64,000 nucleotides of DNA, from positions 186,001-250,000 of the forward strand of contig PHBK01000001.1 in NCBI GenBank assembly GCA_002840565.1, in the 5' to 3' direction. Origin of the DNA: Deltaproteobacteria bacterium HGW-Deltaproteobacteria-12 (lineage in GTDB: Bacteria > Desulfobacterota > Syntrophia > Syntrophales > Smithellaceae). The position numbers were made by a program, and so were the translations under genes. Shown piece after piece: positions 1-7,790 of the stretch (position 1 is the first letter of the stretch; each line of letters opens with the position of its first letter). The notes beneath the pieces were generated by a model. The model was not told the DNA's origin. It did no database searches and saw only the letters and a list, made by a program, of their open reading frames with translations.

Positions 1-911
1 ATGACCGTACGGTCCATCAGGGACTTGCCTGTCTTGGGATCTTCGAGTTCCGGGAACTCCCGGATCGTTTCCACGACCTCGCCGGCCCGCTCCCCGCAGG
101 CCACGATAATCACGATATCCGTCTGGGCATAACGCGAGATGATTTGCTGGAGAACCGTTTTCCCGGCCCCGAAGGGACCGGGGATGCAGGCCGTTCCGCC
201 TTCGGCCATCGGGAAGAAAATATCGATGAGCCGGCATTGCGTCAAAAGCTGGGTATCCGGAAGCAAGCGCTCCTCGTACTTGCGCATCGGCATCTTGACC
301 GGCCACTCCTGCTTCATTGTCACTGTCACTTCCTGTGACGAATGCGAGTCGGCGCTTTTGAGGATCGCGATGGCATCGTTGACCGTGTACTGACCTCGGG
401 GCTTGATTTCCTTCACTTCCCATGTCCCTAGGAGCCTGAGCGGCACCATGATCTGGTGCGGGAAGAGACCCTCCGTCACCTGGCCGAGGTAGTGCCCCGG
501 TTGGACCTGCTCCCCCGCCTTGACCAGCGGCTCGAAATCCCATAGCCTTTTTCCATCGAGGGCGGGAAGATACTGTCCCCGCCTCAGAAAGAAGCCCTGA
601 TCGTTCACCAGTTCCTTGAGCGGGTTCTGCAGGCCGTCGTAGATCATGCCCAGCATTCCGGGACCCAGCGTCACGGAGAGCAATTCGCCGGAAAACTCAG
701 CCGCCTCACCAACATTCAAACCCGTTGTGCTCTCAAAAACCTGGAGGTCGATCTGCCGGCCGCGAATCCGGATGACCTCGGCCTTCAACGGCACCCCGCC
801 GCACATCACATACGCGACCTCATTTTGCAGAACCTCCCGCCCCTCATCCACTTCACAGGTGACGAGAGGACCATTCACCGCCACAACCCGACCACGCGTG
901 GGACTGTTCAC
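1..911 (-). CDS. atpA: V-type ATP synthase subunit A, N-terminal part (runs off window)
   Basis: Catalytic subunit of a V/A-type ATPase, which couples ATP turnover in the V1 head to ion movement through the membrane sector. About 303 codons are visible. They show an N-terminal beta-barrel beginning MNSPTRGRVVAVNGPLV, the long insertion domain typical of subunit A, and the P-loop GPFGAGKT near residue 235, followed by CGERAGEV. The start is GTG at 911: the preceding ATG (913-911) is followed directly by TGA, which is the stop of the upstream DUF2764 gene, so the two genes overlap by four bases. Gene order E, DUF2764, A matches V-ATPase operons of Chlamydiae and Spirochaetes. The C-terminus lies outside the window. 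Confidence 0.95.
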   Translation of the reverse strand, partial: MNSPTRGRVVAVNGPLVTCEVDEGREVLQNEVAYVMCGGVPLKAEVIRIRGRQIDLQVFESTTGLNVGEAAEFSGELLSVTLGPGMLGMIYDGLQNPLKELVNDQGFFLRRGQYLPALDGKRLWDFEPLVKAGEQVQPGHYLGQVTEGLFPHQIMVPLRLLGTWEVKEIKPRGQYTVNDAIAILKSADSHSSQEVTVTMKQEWPVKMPMRKYEERLLPDTQLLTQCRLIDIFFPMAEGGTACIPGPFGAGKTVLQQIISRYAQTDIVIIVACGERAGEVVETIREFPELEDPKTGKSLMDRTV

Positions 912-1636
912 ATTGAACCTCCATGCCATAAATATGTCTCTATATCGAAATGCTCACTGATTTTTTCCCAGCGGCTATATATCGCCGAACGCGACAGGTA
1001 GGCCATTACGGCATCGAGAGAGAAGCCCGAACTTCCCTCAAATCGATAAATCTGCCGCAGACGCTCTTCATCCAGATAACGTTCCGCCAGAAGCGGATTT
1101 TTCTGGCTCTTGAGCTGTGTAATGAAATTGGAGTAATCGGGGGGATTGAAGTTGCTTAGAATGGCGTGCTCGTCCAAATTGCCGCCTTTTTCGCGGACCC
1201 GCAGCGCCGCCAGACTCAACCGCAGTCCGATTTCCCAGGAAAGGTAATCGATCAGAAACCGGCAGCCGATGCGCTCGGCCACGGCATAGACAGAGCTGTA
1301 ATACAGCTCCCAGAGCCGGTCATAGATATAAGCGCGGTGAATGCCCCGTTCTTTTTCTTCGCGGAATGCGCGGATAAAGTCGGGCAGATCCCTGGCGCCG
1401 GCCATGTCATCCCGGGAAAGCATGCCCCCTTCCAGAAAGAGATCACGGCGCTGATCCCTCTGCTCCCAATTGAAGGCATCTACGCTCTGAAGGTGGGCGA
1501 AGGCAATCTCAAGATGCTCGGGAAAGATATTTCGCTTGATCGTGCCGGCGATTTCGCCAAATCCGAGCGGCATTTTTTCCCCCAGCACAGCAGGCATGGG
1601 AGGAAGCAGGCACATGAGAAAATAGTATTGGCCCAT
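908..1636 (-). CDS. DUF2764 family protein of the V-type ATPase operon
   Basis: A 242-residue soluble protein beginning MGQYYFLMCLLPPMP. It resembles the DUF2764 family, which sits between subunits E and A in chlamydial-type V-ATPase operons and may replace the missing subunit C as a stalk component (family knowledge; the role is not proven). The C-terminal part (RYLDEERLRQIYRFEG) is helical and charged. An AGGAG ribosome-binding site precedes the ATG six bases after the subunit E stop. The stop codon overlaps the GTG of subunit A, so translation is probably coupled. The domain assignment rests on context and general resemblance. Confidence 0.8.
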   Translation of the reverse strand: MGQYYFLMCLLPPMPAVLGEKMPLGFGEIAGTIKRNIFPEHLEIAFAHLQSVDAFNWEQRDQRRDLFLEGGMLSRDDMAGARDLPDFIRAFREEKERGIHRAYIYDRLWELYYSSVYAVAERIGCRFLIDYLSWEIGLRLSLAALRVREKGGNLDEHAILSNFNPPDYSNFITQLKSQKNPLLAERYLDEERLRQIYRFEGSSGFSLDAVMAYLSRSAIYSRWEKISEHFDIETYLWHGGSM

Positions 1637-1642
1637 GTTCTC

Positions 1643-2263
1643 CTAAGGCTCCTGGCGTGCAAAGAAATGTTTGCGGAAGCGCGGCGAGCAGAAGTTGGAG
1701 AAGGCTTCCACGAGACCGGAGCTGAAGTTGAAATAAGCACCCTGGTCTTTCACACCGATGTTGAAGCCAAAGGTGATCTTGTCGGTAAACTTTACTACGA
1801 GAGACTCGGCCGCTTTATCCCTGAATTTCTCACGGAACCAGGCTTCGAGCTCGGTCTGATTCTGCTTGGGCAGCAGGATCTCAATCGGTTGCGCTTTGCT
1901 CTGGTTTTTCAAAAATTCGGTCAGAAGAATTTCGATCATGCGCTTGAGAAACGCGTCATCGCCGAGGGCTTTCTGTACCTCCCCTTCCACGACGGGCGCC
2001 ACCACAGCAGCCTCGAGCTTTTCCTGAACCATGATGATGAAGTTTCGGGCCGCAGTATCCATGTCAACCTGAAGTTGCTTCCGGACATTCTCCGCATCGG
2101 TTTTGGCAGCGGTTCCGGCTTTTTCCGCAGCAGCCTGCGCCTCTGCTAAAATGGCTGCCGCCTGCTCCTTGGCGCTGCGTACGATCTCGGCCGCTTCGGC
2201 CTTGGCCGGCTCGAGGACTTTTTGTGTTAATTCGCTGGTAATATCTCCCAATGTATTTGCCAT
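1643..2263 (-). CDS. atpE: V-type ATP synthase subunit E
   Basis: Peripheral stalk subunit E, 206 residues. The N-terminal half is a long Ala/Glu/Lys-rich helix (AEAAEIVRSAKEQAAAILAE) expected to form the coiled-coil stator. The C-terminal half is the globular domain that contacts the catalytic head. The ATG at 2263 is preferred over the one at 2269 because the AAGG ribosome-binding site directly abuts the earlier ATG but lies six bases before the later one. It is the first gene of the operon seen here, followed by DUF2764 and subunit A. The family is weakly conserved, but length, helix pattern and neighbours agree. Confidence 0.88.
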   Translation of the reverse strand: MANTLGDITSELTQKVLEPAKAEAAEIVRSAKEQAAAILAEAQAAAEKAGTAAKTDAENVRKQLQVDMDTAARNFIIMVQEKLEAAVVAPVVEGEVQKALGDDAFLKRMIEILLTEFLKNQSKAQPIEILLPKQNQTELEAWFREKFRDKAAESLVVKFTDKITFGFNIGVKDQGAYFNFSSGLVEAFSNFCSPRFRKHFFARQEP

Positions 2264-2531
2264 ATTCATCCTTAATTCAATTTGGTAAACCTAACTTAGT
2301 GCAATTCAGTTTTCCTGCTAAAACTGTTTGTGCTGTTCCTGTAGGCCTGGAAATTCCATCTCTAATAGGGACATCACGAAACCCTCCTTCTCCTCATTTC
2401 CCTGCAATCGGTATTTTTCTCTACTCTTTTGACAGAATTAGGTCAATGTTAAATAATCATTATATAATATATCAGATATTGTATATATATCAACATAAAA
2501 GTAAACACAAACAATATAGAGGCAATATAGA
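2264..2531. other. Intergenic region upstream of the V-ATPase operon
   Basis: No convincing gene. The part from about 2440 to 2520 is strongly AT-rich. On the minus strand a TTGACC hexamer (2441-2446) could be the -35 of a V-ATPase promoter, but no good -10 follows at the right distance. A minus-strand 18-codon ORF (2318-2374, starting MSLLEMEFPG) has a good GGAGG site seven bases upstream and could be a short leader, but nothing else supports it. Confidence 0.4.
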
Positions 2532-2553
2532 GGGACGCTGTTTACTTTTAAAC
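2532..2553 (+). repeat. Left inverted repeat of RAYT element 1
   Basis: Partner of the repeat at 3598-3619 (19 of 22 identical when one is reverse-complemented). Differences fall at positions 3, 12 and 19. Confidence 0.7.
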
Positions 2554-2594
2554 ATTCTCTTGACGGAGCCGATAATGACGGATATAAAGACACC

Positions 2595-3602
2595 ATGCCA
2601 AGAGGTGCAAGAATAGATGCGGCTGATGCCGTCCAGCACATCATGGTTCGGGGCATCGAGCGCAAAAAGATATTTGAATCGGACGATGACCGGAATAACT
2701 TTCTTCATCGTCTGGGAGTAATTATTCTGGAGACCGGCACGACATGCCTGGCCTGGTCTCTGATGCCGAACCATTTTCATTTGCTTTGCCGCACCGGCAA
2801 GGTCCCGATCTCGACGGTCATGAGACGTTTGTTGACGGGTTATGCGGTCTGGTTTAATCGCAGCCGCCGTCGACAAGGCCATTTGTTTCAAAATCGTTTT
2901 AAGTCCATTTTGTGCCAGGAAGATTCTTATTTGCTGGAACTGGTCCGCTATATTCACCTCAATCCACTGCGCGCCGGTTTGGTTCGAGACCTGGATGAAT
3001 TAGATGCCTATTCCTATTCCGGCCATGGCGCTCTTTTGGGAAAAAGCAAGCATTTGTGGCAGGAGACGGATGAAATTCTCAGATGTTTTGGCAGCGGACC
3101 GGTACCGGAAAGCAAAGCCTATCGAAACTTTGTCGAAAAAGGGATAGAACAGGGAAGAAGACCTGACCTTGCAGGCGGCGGTTTGATTCGAAGCGCCGGG
3201 GGTTGGGAAGGATTAAAGCTTAAAAGAAGTGAAGGGATTTATCAGCGCAGCGATGAGCGCATGCTGGGTGACAGTGAATTTGTTGCGAAAGTCCTGGCTC
3301 AATCAAAAGAACAGATAAAGAAAAGCCACGCCCTTCGCGCCGCAGGGATTGATTTGGAAAAAATTGCTAAACGCGTTTCTCAGATCATGGGACTGGCGCC
3401 GAAAGAAATCCTGCTTACGAGTAAACAAAGGAATATTGTGAATGCCCGAAGTCTTTTTTGTTACTGGGCATTACAGGAACTGGGCGTATCCATGTCCAGT
3501 TTGGCGATCAGATTCGGAATATCAGTCGCTGCCGTCAGTAAATCGGTTAACCGCGGTCGTACGATTGCAGAACAGGAAAGGCTCTGCCTGGTGGAAAGTT
3601 AA
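2595..3602 (+). CDS. REP-associated tyrosine transposase (RAYT 1)
   Basis: A 335-residue Y1/HUH single-strand DNA transposase of the IS200-like RAYT group. The N-terminal motif HIMVRGIERKKIF, the histidine pair in PNHFHLL (H60 and H62), and the helix SYLLELVRYIHLNPLRAGL with candidate catalytic tyrosines Y112 and Y119 are all present. Residues 220-335 form an added helix-turn-helix-like domain, expected to bind DNA. RAYTs cut and rejoin single-stranded REP hairpins and are usually single-copy domesticated genes. No strong ribosome-binding site is visible, but the MPRGARID start is typical of the family. It looks intact; it is a paralogue, not a copy, of the gene at 3984. Confidence 0.9.
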   Translation: MPRGARIDAADAVQHIMVRGIERKKIFESDDDRNNFLHRLGVIILETGTTCLAWSLMPNHFHLLCRTGKVPISTVMRRLLTGYAVWFNRSRRRQGHLFQNRFKSILCQEDSYLLELVRYIHLNPLRAGLVRDLDELDAYSYSGHGALLGKSKHLWQETDEILRCFGSGPVPESKAYRNFVEKGIEQGRRPDLAGGGLIRSAGGWEGLKLKRSEGIYQRSDERMLGDSEFVAKVLAQSKEQIKKSHALRAAGIDLEKIAKRVSQIMGLAPKEILLTSKQRNIVNARSLFCYWALQELGVSMSSLAIRFGISVAAVSKSVNRGRTIAEQERLCLVES

Positions 3603-3619
3603 AAAGTTAACAGCGTTCC
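3598..3619 (+). repeat. Right inverted repeat of RAYT element 1
   Basis: Reverse-complement partner of 2532-2553. The TAA stop of the transposase (3600-3602) lies inside it, and it also overlaps the 3' end of the minus-strand Cys-rich ORF at 3607. Confidence 0.7.
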
Positions 3620-3837
3620 TCTGCTGCTTGAAGAAAGCTTTCGTATTCGGACCGGGTTAAATGCTGTCCGCAGGCTTCGCAGGCCAGGTACCGGTGAATG
3701 ACCGCACAGCCGATCATGTCCGTTTTGATCACATCATCGATCCGGGTATCGCCCACATGCGTCCTGGATTTTAGAATAATTTTATCACTTCCGCACCGGG
3801 AGCAAGTCGGTTGTAATTTGCCTTTAGTATTGAGCAT
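3607..3837 (-). CDS. Small Cys-rich (zinc-ribbon-like) protein of unknown function
   Basis: A 76-residue protein with two CxxC knuckles, CSRCG near residue 12 and CEACG near residue 55, spaced as in a zinc ribbon; the residues between them are polar. ATG at 3837 is preferred because an AGAGG site precedes it; an in-frame ATG at 3897 would add 20 residues. It lies between the two RAYT genes in opposite orientation, and its last codons overlap the right inverted repeat of element 1. I do not recognise a family. It could be a host gene trapped between the elements or a passenger. Confidence 0.5.
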   Translation of the reverse strand: MLNTKGKLQPTCSRCGSDKIILKSRTHVGDTRIDDVIKTDMIGCAVIHRYLACEACGQHLTRSEYESFLQAAEERC

Positions 3838-3929
3838 ACTGCAGCCTCTTTCCTTCCAGTTAAGCTTACGATAACCTGGTTGATTTTTACCATGCAATTC
3901 ATCGCAAATCCAGGAAAAAAAGGTAAAAA

Positions 3930-3951
3930 GGGGTCAAATCTTTACTCTTGA
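3930..3951 (+). repeat. Left inverted repeat of RAYT element 2
   Basis: Perfect 22-base partner of 4974-4995. It lies 33 bases before the RAYT start codon. Confidence 0.8.
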
Positions 3952-3983
3952 TTTTACGCCTTGTTGAGGATAGATGATGAATC

Positions 3984-4991
3984 ATGACCAGGCCATTAAG
4001 AATCCAATACCCGGATGCTTTTTATCATGTAACCTGCAGGGGGAATGAACAGCGGGAGATATTCCGGGATAAAGATGATCGCGATATGTTTCTAAAGATG
4101 CTGGCCCGATCTATTGATATCTTTGCTATCCAGCTTGCTGCATACGCCTGCCTGCCCAATCATTTTCATTTATTGGTTTGTACACCCAAGGCAAACCTTT
4201 CGGAATTCATGCGTCACTTCAATATCAGCTATACCGGCGCGTTTAATCGTAAATACCTCCGCTCCGGACATTTATATCATGGCAGATACAAGGCTTTTTT
4301 AATTGATGCTGATAATTACCTGCTGGAAGTATCCCGCTATATCCATTTAAATCCTTTGCGTATGAAATCAAAAGAACCCCAGGAGAAAAGGTGGCAGGAT
4401 TTGTTGTTAAGCGATGACACCAGCCTTTCCGGTTATTTCAGTCCACGCAGCAGAATAGAATTCGTCAATTACAGAATTGTCCTGGATTATTTCAGTGGCG
4501 ATAATCGAAAATCAACAAATGAATACATTAAGTTCGTTGAGGAGGGCTTTCGTGCAGATATGAAAAGCCCATTAGAGAAGGGCAGAGGGACAGGCATCAT
4601 CGGGAAAGATGATTTTGTCGAGGAAATCAAACAATTATTCGGCAAGGATAAAGAAACATATCGAGAGCAGCCGGCGCTGAGGGAATTGGAAAAAGCAATC
4701 ACGCCGGATGAGTTAATTAACCGATTCGCAAAGCTGGTAGAAATGAAACGTGAGGAGTTAACCAAGAAGGGTCTTCAGTCGACGGAGCGGGCGATGTTGA
4801 TGGAGTTGCTATATCGTTTCTGCCATACTACTCAGCCGGAAATTGGGAGGTTATTAGGCGGAATTGACTATAGCGCGGTCAGCCGGGCACGAAAAAGAGT
4901 GCTTTTAAAAATTAAGAACGAGCCGGAATTGCGGGAGAAATTTAATCAGTTTCAAAACAAACTAGGTCAAATGTCAAGAGTAAAGATTTGA
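3984..4991 (+). CDS. REP-associated tyrosine transposase (RAYT 2)
   Basis: A 335-residue Y1/HUH transposase of the RAYT group. Hallmarks are the start MTRPLRIQYPDAFYHVTCRG, the histidine pair in LPNHFHLL, SGHLYHGRYKAF, and NYLLEVSRYIHLNPLR with the candidate catalytic tyrosines. The C-terminal third (roughly 215-330) looks like the DnaA-type helix-turn-helix seen in long RAYTs, ending in YSAVSRARKRVL. It differs clearly from RAYT 1 in sequence and in its flanking repeats, so each protein probably serves its own repeat family. The reading frame is intact and its stop codon is formed by the right inverted repeat. Confidence 0.92.
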   Translation: MTRPLRIQYPDAFYHVTCRGNEQREIFRDKDDRDMFLKMLARSIDIFAIQLAAYACLPNHFHLLVCTPKANLSEFMRHFNISYTGAFNRKYLRSGHLYHGRYKAFLIDADNYLLEVSRYIHLNPLRMKSKEPQEKRWQDLLLSDDTSLSGYFSPRSRIEFVNYRIVLDYFSGDNRKSTNEYIKFVEEGFRADMKSPLEKGRGTGIIGKDDFVEEIKQLFGKDKETYREQPALRELEKAITPDELINRFAKLVEMKREELTKKGLQSTERAMLMELLYRFCHTTQPEIGRLLGGIDYSAVSRARKRVLLKIKNEPELREKFNQFQNKLGQMSRVKI

Positions 4992-5037
4992 CCCCTGAGA
5001 TAGACCCCTGAGATAGAAGATTTGACCCCTGAGATAG
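4974..5037 (+). repeat. Right inverted repeat of RAYT element 2 plus tandem partial copies
   Basis: 4974-4995 is the exact reverse complement of 3930-3951. It is followed by three tandem CCCCTGAGATAG units up to about 5037; the last is joined to another AGATTTGACCCC, a repeat of the inner end of the element. Confidence 0.75.
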
Positions 5038-5046
5038 GAGGTTATT

Positions 5047-5700
5047 ATGACAGAAGCGACTAAACTTGCTTTATGCGGTCTACGTGATCTCACCATGTTA
5101 AAGTGGTATATAATTCCTCTCTTATCTCTAGTCTTTTATGTTTACACCCGTGAAATTAAGGAAGCGCGCCGGAGTGGAGATTGGAATGCGGTACTGGCCG
5201 GTTTGACAATTTTCGGCGTCGATTTCTTTAACGAGACCTGGAACGGCTGGATACTGCATTTTACTGGGCGTTCCGCTTTCTGGACAACGCCGGGCGATAC
5301 AGCGCTGCGGACAATGGTCGGCTGGAATATCGAGATCATGTTCATGTTTCTGCTACTGGGCATTATCTACTACCACACCCTATCGGACAGCAAAAAAGAG
5401 AAAATATTCGGCATCCCCGAAAAATGGTTCTGGGCCATTGGCTATGCTGCCTTTTGCGTTTTTGTCGAATGTCTCTTAAACATCGGCGGACATCTGGTCT
5501 GGGAATACCCCATCTGGTATTTGTCTTTTAAGGGAATCTGGCTGATCTTCCTGATCGGTTACTTCCATTTTTTCTGCTTTGCGATTTTAGTCATCAGCCT
5601 GAAAACGATGAAGGCCAAACTGACGGCGGTGGGGATAATATACGCTGTACCGCTGCTAATGAACATCCTTGCCTTTGGGTTCTGGGGATGGAGATATTAA
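5047..5700 (+). CDS. Integral membrane protein of unknown function
   Basis: A 217-residue protein with about six hydrophobic helices (near residues 18-35, 48-62, 90-112, 126-147, 153-180 and 190-212) joined by short loops rich in Trp and Tyr. An acidic/aromatic stretch (FGVDFFNETWNGWILHF, near 56-72) lies between the second and third helices. GGAGG sits six bases before the ATG. It starts only ten bases after the RAYT repeat array, so its promoter may lie within or before the element. The next gene, an EamA-type carrier, follows closely, so they may be co-transcribed. I do not recognise the family. Confidence 0.75.
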   Translation: MTEATKLALCGLRDLTMLKWYIIPLLSLVFYVYTREIKEARRSGDWNAVLAGLTIFGVDFFNETWNGWILHFTGRSAFWTTPGDTALRTMVGWNIEIMFMFLLLGIIYYHTLSDSKKEKIFGIPEKWFWAIGYAAFCVFVECLLNIGGHLVWEYPIWYLSFKGIWLIFLIGYFHFFCFAILVISLKTMKAKLTAVGIIYAVPLLMNILAFGFWGWRY

Positions 5701-5733
5701 TTCCGCTTCGTGGGCAATGAGGCGCAAAGCAAT

Positions 5734-6576
5734 ATGCAATGGGGTGTCGTTTTACTTATTCTTTTTGCAGCGGTGCTGCATGCCGGTTGGAATGTTCTGA
5801 TCAAATCAGAGTCGAACAACTCGGCAAATACCGCCTTGCTTGTAGCCGGCAGCGCTATTATTGGCGTGGTCTTCCTGCCCTTTGTTCCTTTACCGCTGCG
5901 GCCATGCTGGCCGTATCTCGGGGCGTCGGTTGTTATTCATATTCTTTATTTTACTTTATTGATGCTGGCCTATAAAAAAGGCGATATGAGTCTTGTCTAC
6001 CCGCTCATGCGCGGCCTGCCACCGGTGTTGACCGCCGTTGCCGCCTTCATTTTGTTAAATGAGACATTGTCCTGGCGGGGATGGCTGGGGATTGGAATGG
6101 TTTCGGGCGGAGCTTTGTTGCTTTCGGCAGATTATCGTTTTTCCAGAGGATTTCAACTGGCGCCAATCGCCTTTGCCCTTCTGAATGCGATTGTGATCGT
6201 GGTTTATACCCTTGTCGATGCGCAGGGGGCGCGGCTTTCCGGCAATGCTTTCAGTTATACGGGTTGGATGCTTTTTTTACTGGCTCTGTTTTTCTTCATC
6301 TTGATACCGGCCATCGAAGGACATAAGGTTCTTTATGCCATGGTCAGGGACTGGAAAAAAAGTATCATCGGCGGCGCCTGCACGTTCGCTTCTTACGGGA
6401 TAGCTCTTTGGGCTATGACAGTGGCGCCTGTGGCTCTGGTGGCTGCTTTGCGCGAAACAGCCATTCTCTTCGGCATGATACTTTCCGTCTTCATCCTGAA
6501 AGAGCGCATTACCTGGATTCGCGGTTTGTCTATTATCTTTATTGTGGCCGGAGCTGTTGCTATTAAAATGTCCTAA
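5734..6576 (+). CDS. EamA/DMT-superfamily transporter
   Basis: A 280-residue inner membrane protein with ten predicted helices arranged as two EamA repeats (roughly residues 5-130 and 145-278), the fold of drug/metabolite exporters. The first repeat ends in FILLNETLSWRGWLGIGMVSGG and the second in FILKERITWIRGLSIIFIVAG, with the conserved glutamate in each. The start ATG at 5734 is preferred; a GTG at 5710 in the same frame would add eight polar residues. The substrate cannot be told from sequence. Confidence 0.88.
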   Translation: MQWGVVLLILFAAVLHAGWNVLIKSESNNSANTALLVAGSAIIGVVFLPFVPLPLRPCWPYLGASVVIHILYFTLLMLAYKKGDMSLVYPLMRGLPPVLTAVAAFILLNETLSWRGWLGIGMVSGGALLLSADYRFSRGFQLAPIAFALLNAIVIVVYTLVDAQGARLSGNAFSYTGWMLFLLALFFFILIPAIEGHKVLYAMVRDWKKSIIGGACTFASYGIALWAMTVAPVALVAALRETAILFGMILSVFILKERITWIRGLSIIFIVAGAVAIKMS

Positions 6577-6598
6577 GAAAGGATCATAGTATATTCAC

Positions 6599-7732
6599 AT
6601 GCTGACCGACGATCATATTTACAGACAACTCCAGATTCAATTAGACAAGTATCCGATTGGCTATCCCGCGACAAAAAGCGGTGTGGAAATTGATCTCCTG
6701 AAATATTTCTTTACACCACCGGAGGCGAAGATAGCCCTCTGCCTCACACTCCGCTGTATCCCTGTTTCCCAAATTCACAGGCGGATCAAGGGAAGATTCA
6801 ATATGGAGTTATCCCGTGATGATCTTGCAGCGCAGCTTGCCGAAATGTTCCGCAAAGGCATTATCCGGCGTGCGGAAAGTCGCGGAGCGCCCCGCTACGG
6901 CATTGCCATGCTGGCCATAGGTATGTTTGAATATCAGGTGGATGACCTCACCCGCGAACTGGTCGAAATGATCCACAGATATTTTGATGAAGCCTTTGGC
7001 GCTGAATTTTTCCGTTCATCCCTCCCGCAGTTGCGGACAAGTCCGCATCTGAAAGCAATTGTTCCGGAATATATTGTCGATACCTATGATAATATGCGCC
7101 ACTTTATCACCAATACAAAAGAAGTCATTCATGTGGCCAACTGTGTTTGCAAGCAGGGCGAGTCCCTGATCGGGAAACCTTGCCGGCAGACCGATAATAT
7201 TGAAGTCTGCCTGTTGATCGGATCAACCGGTTATGCGGCGCGCAACCGGGCCAGAGAACTATCCAAAGAGGAATGCCTGAGAATCTTAGACCTGGCTGAA
7301 GAAAAAGGAATGGTGCTGCAACCCGGAAACTCCCGCAACCCTGCTTGCATCTGCATCTGCTGCGGTTGCTGCTGCGGCGTTCTGACTACCGCAAAGAAAC
7401 AATCGCGGCCGGCCCGCTTTTTTGCCTCCAATTATTACGCCCGAATCGACATGGCTTTGTGCAAGGGCTGCGGGATTTGTTTGCAGCGCTGTCAGATGGA
7501 AGCGATTGTTCAGGATGGCAAAAACTTCCGGGTGGATTTGGATCGGTGCATCGGGTGCGGTCTATGCGTGACCGGATGCAAACCCCAGGCGGCTTCGCTG
7601 ATCAAAAAAGACAAAATCACCGTACCGCCAAGAAATACCGAGATTTTATATTTAAGCATCCTGATGGAAAAAGCCGGCAAGAAAAAAATGATCGTTAATA
7701 TGCTGCGTCTGCTGTTGGGAAAGCCTCTATAA
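6599..7732 (+). CDS. Multi-cluster 4Fe-4S ferredoxin-like protein (paralogue 1)
   Basis: A 377-residue cytoplasmic protein. The N-terminal half resembles a winged-helix or scaffold region. A Cys-rich segment follows: NCVCKQG near residue 182, CICICCGCCCG near residue 250, and two classical [4Fe-4S] motifs CKGCGICLQRC and CIGCGLCVTGC near 290-330. The same order of Cys motifs occurs in the proteins at 37858 and 46079, so the three are paralogues. The family is an electron-transfer or oxidoreductase accessory type common in syntrophic deltaproteobacteria; its redox partner is unknown. It stands alone between a carrier gene and oppositely oriented genes. Confidence 0.8.
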   Translation: MLTDDHIYRQLQIQLDKYPIGYPATKSGVEIDLLKYFFTPPEAKIALCLTLRCIPVSQIHRRIKGRFNMELSRDDLAAQLAEMFRKGIIRRAESRGAPRYGIAMLAIGMFEYQVDDLTRELVEMIHRYFDEAFGAEFFRSSLPQLRTSPHLKAIVPEYIVDTYDNMRHFITNTKEVIHVANCVCKQGESLIGKPCRQTDNIEVCLLIGSTGYAARNRARELSKEECLRILDLAEEKGMVLQPGNSRNPACICICCGCCCGVLTTAKKQSRPARFFASNYYARIDMALCKGCGICLQRCQMEAIVQDGKNFRVDLDRCIGCGLCVTGCKPQAASLIKKDKITVPPRNTEILYLSILMEKAGKKKMIVNMLRLLLGKPL

Positions 7733-7790
7733 GGTCATATCTTCTCACCGGTCACAGTCTGCCGGAGATTTTAATAAATTTCCGCAGCTA

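Larger units (their letters stand above)
2532..3619 (+). mobile_element. RAYT element 1 with imperfect 22-bp inverted repeats
   Basis: The left end at 2532-2553 begins GGGACGCTGTTTACTTTT. The right end at 3598-3619, read on the minus strand, begins GGAACGCTGTTAACTTTT. The two ends match at 19 of 22 positions and enclose one transposase-like gene. The right repeat contains the stop codon of that gene. A second, shorter inverted pair (AAAAGTAAAC at 2497-2506 against GTTTACTTTT at 2540-2549) lies just outside and partly within the left end. Known RAYT genes are flanked by REP palindromes that the protein recognises; these repeats probably play that role here. Confidence 0.7.
3930..4995 (+). mobile_element. 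RAYT element 2 with perfect 22-bp inverted repeats
   Basis: The left end 3930-3951 begins GGGGTCAAATCTTTACTC and the right end 4974-4995 is its exact reverse complement (22 of 22). They enclose one RAYT gene whose TGA stop lies inside the right repeat. Just outside the right end the motif CCCCTGAGATAG is present three times in tandem (about 4992-5037), the last time preceded again by AAGATTTGA, so a partial duplicate of the terminal sequence follows the element. Confidence 0.8.

Noticed and set aside
1166-2149. Long plus-strand open frame opposite the V-ATPase genes
   Set aside because: It lies antisense to DUF2764 and subunit E, has no recognisable domain, and reads as a shadow of GC-biased codons.
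2318-2374. 18-codon leader ORF before the V-ATPase operon
   Set aside because: Good ribosome-binding site but no codon bias, no terminator and no promoter to link it; too short to support.
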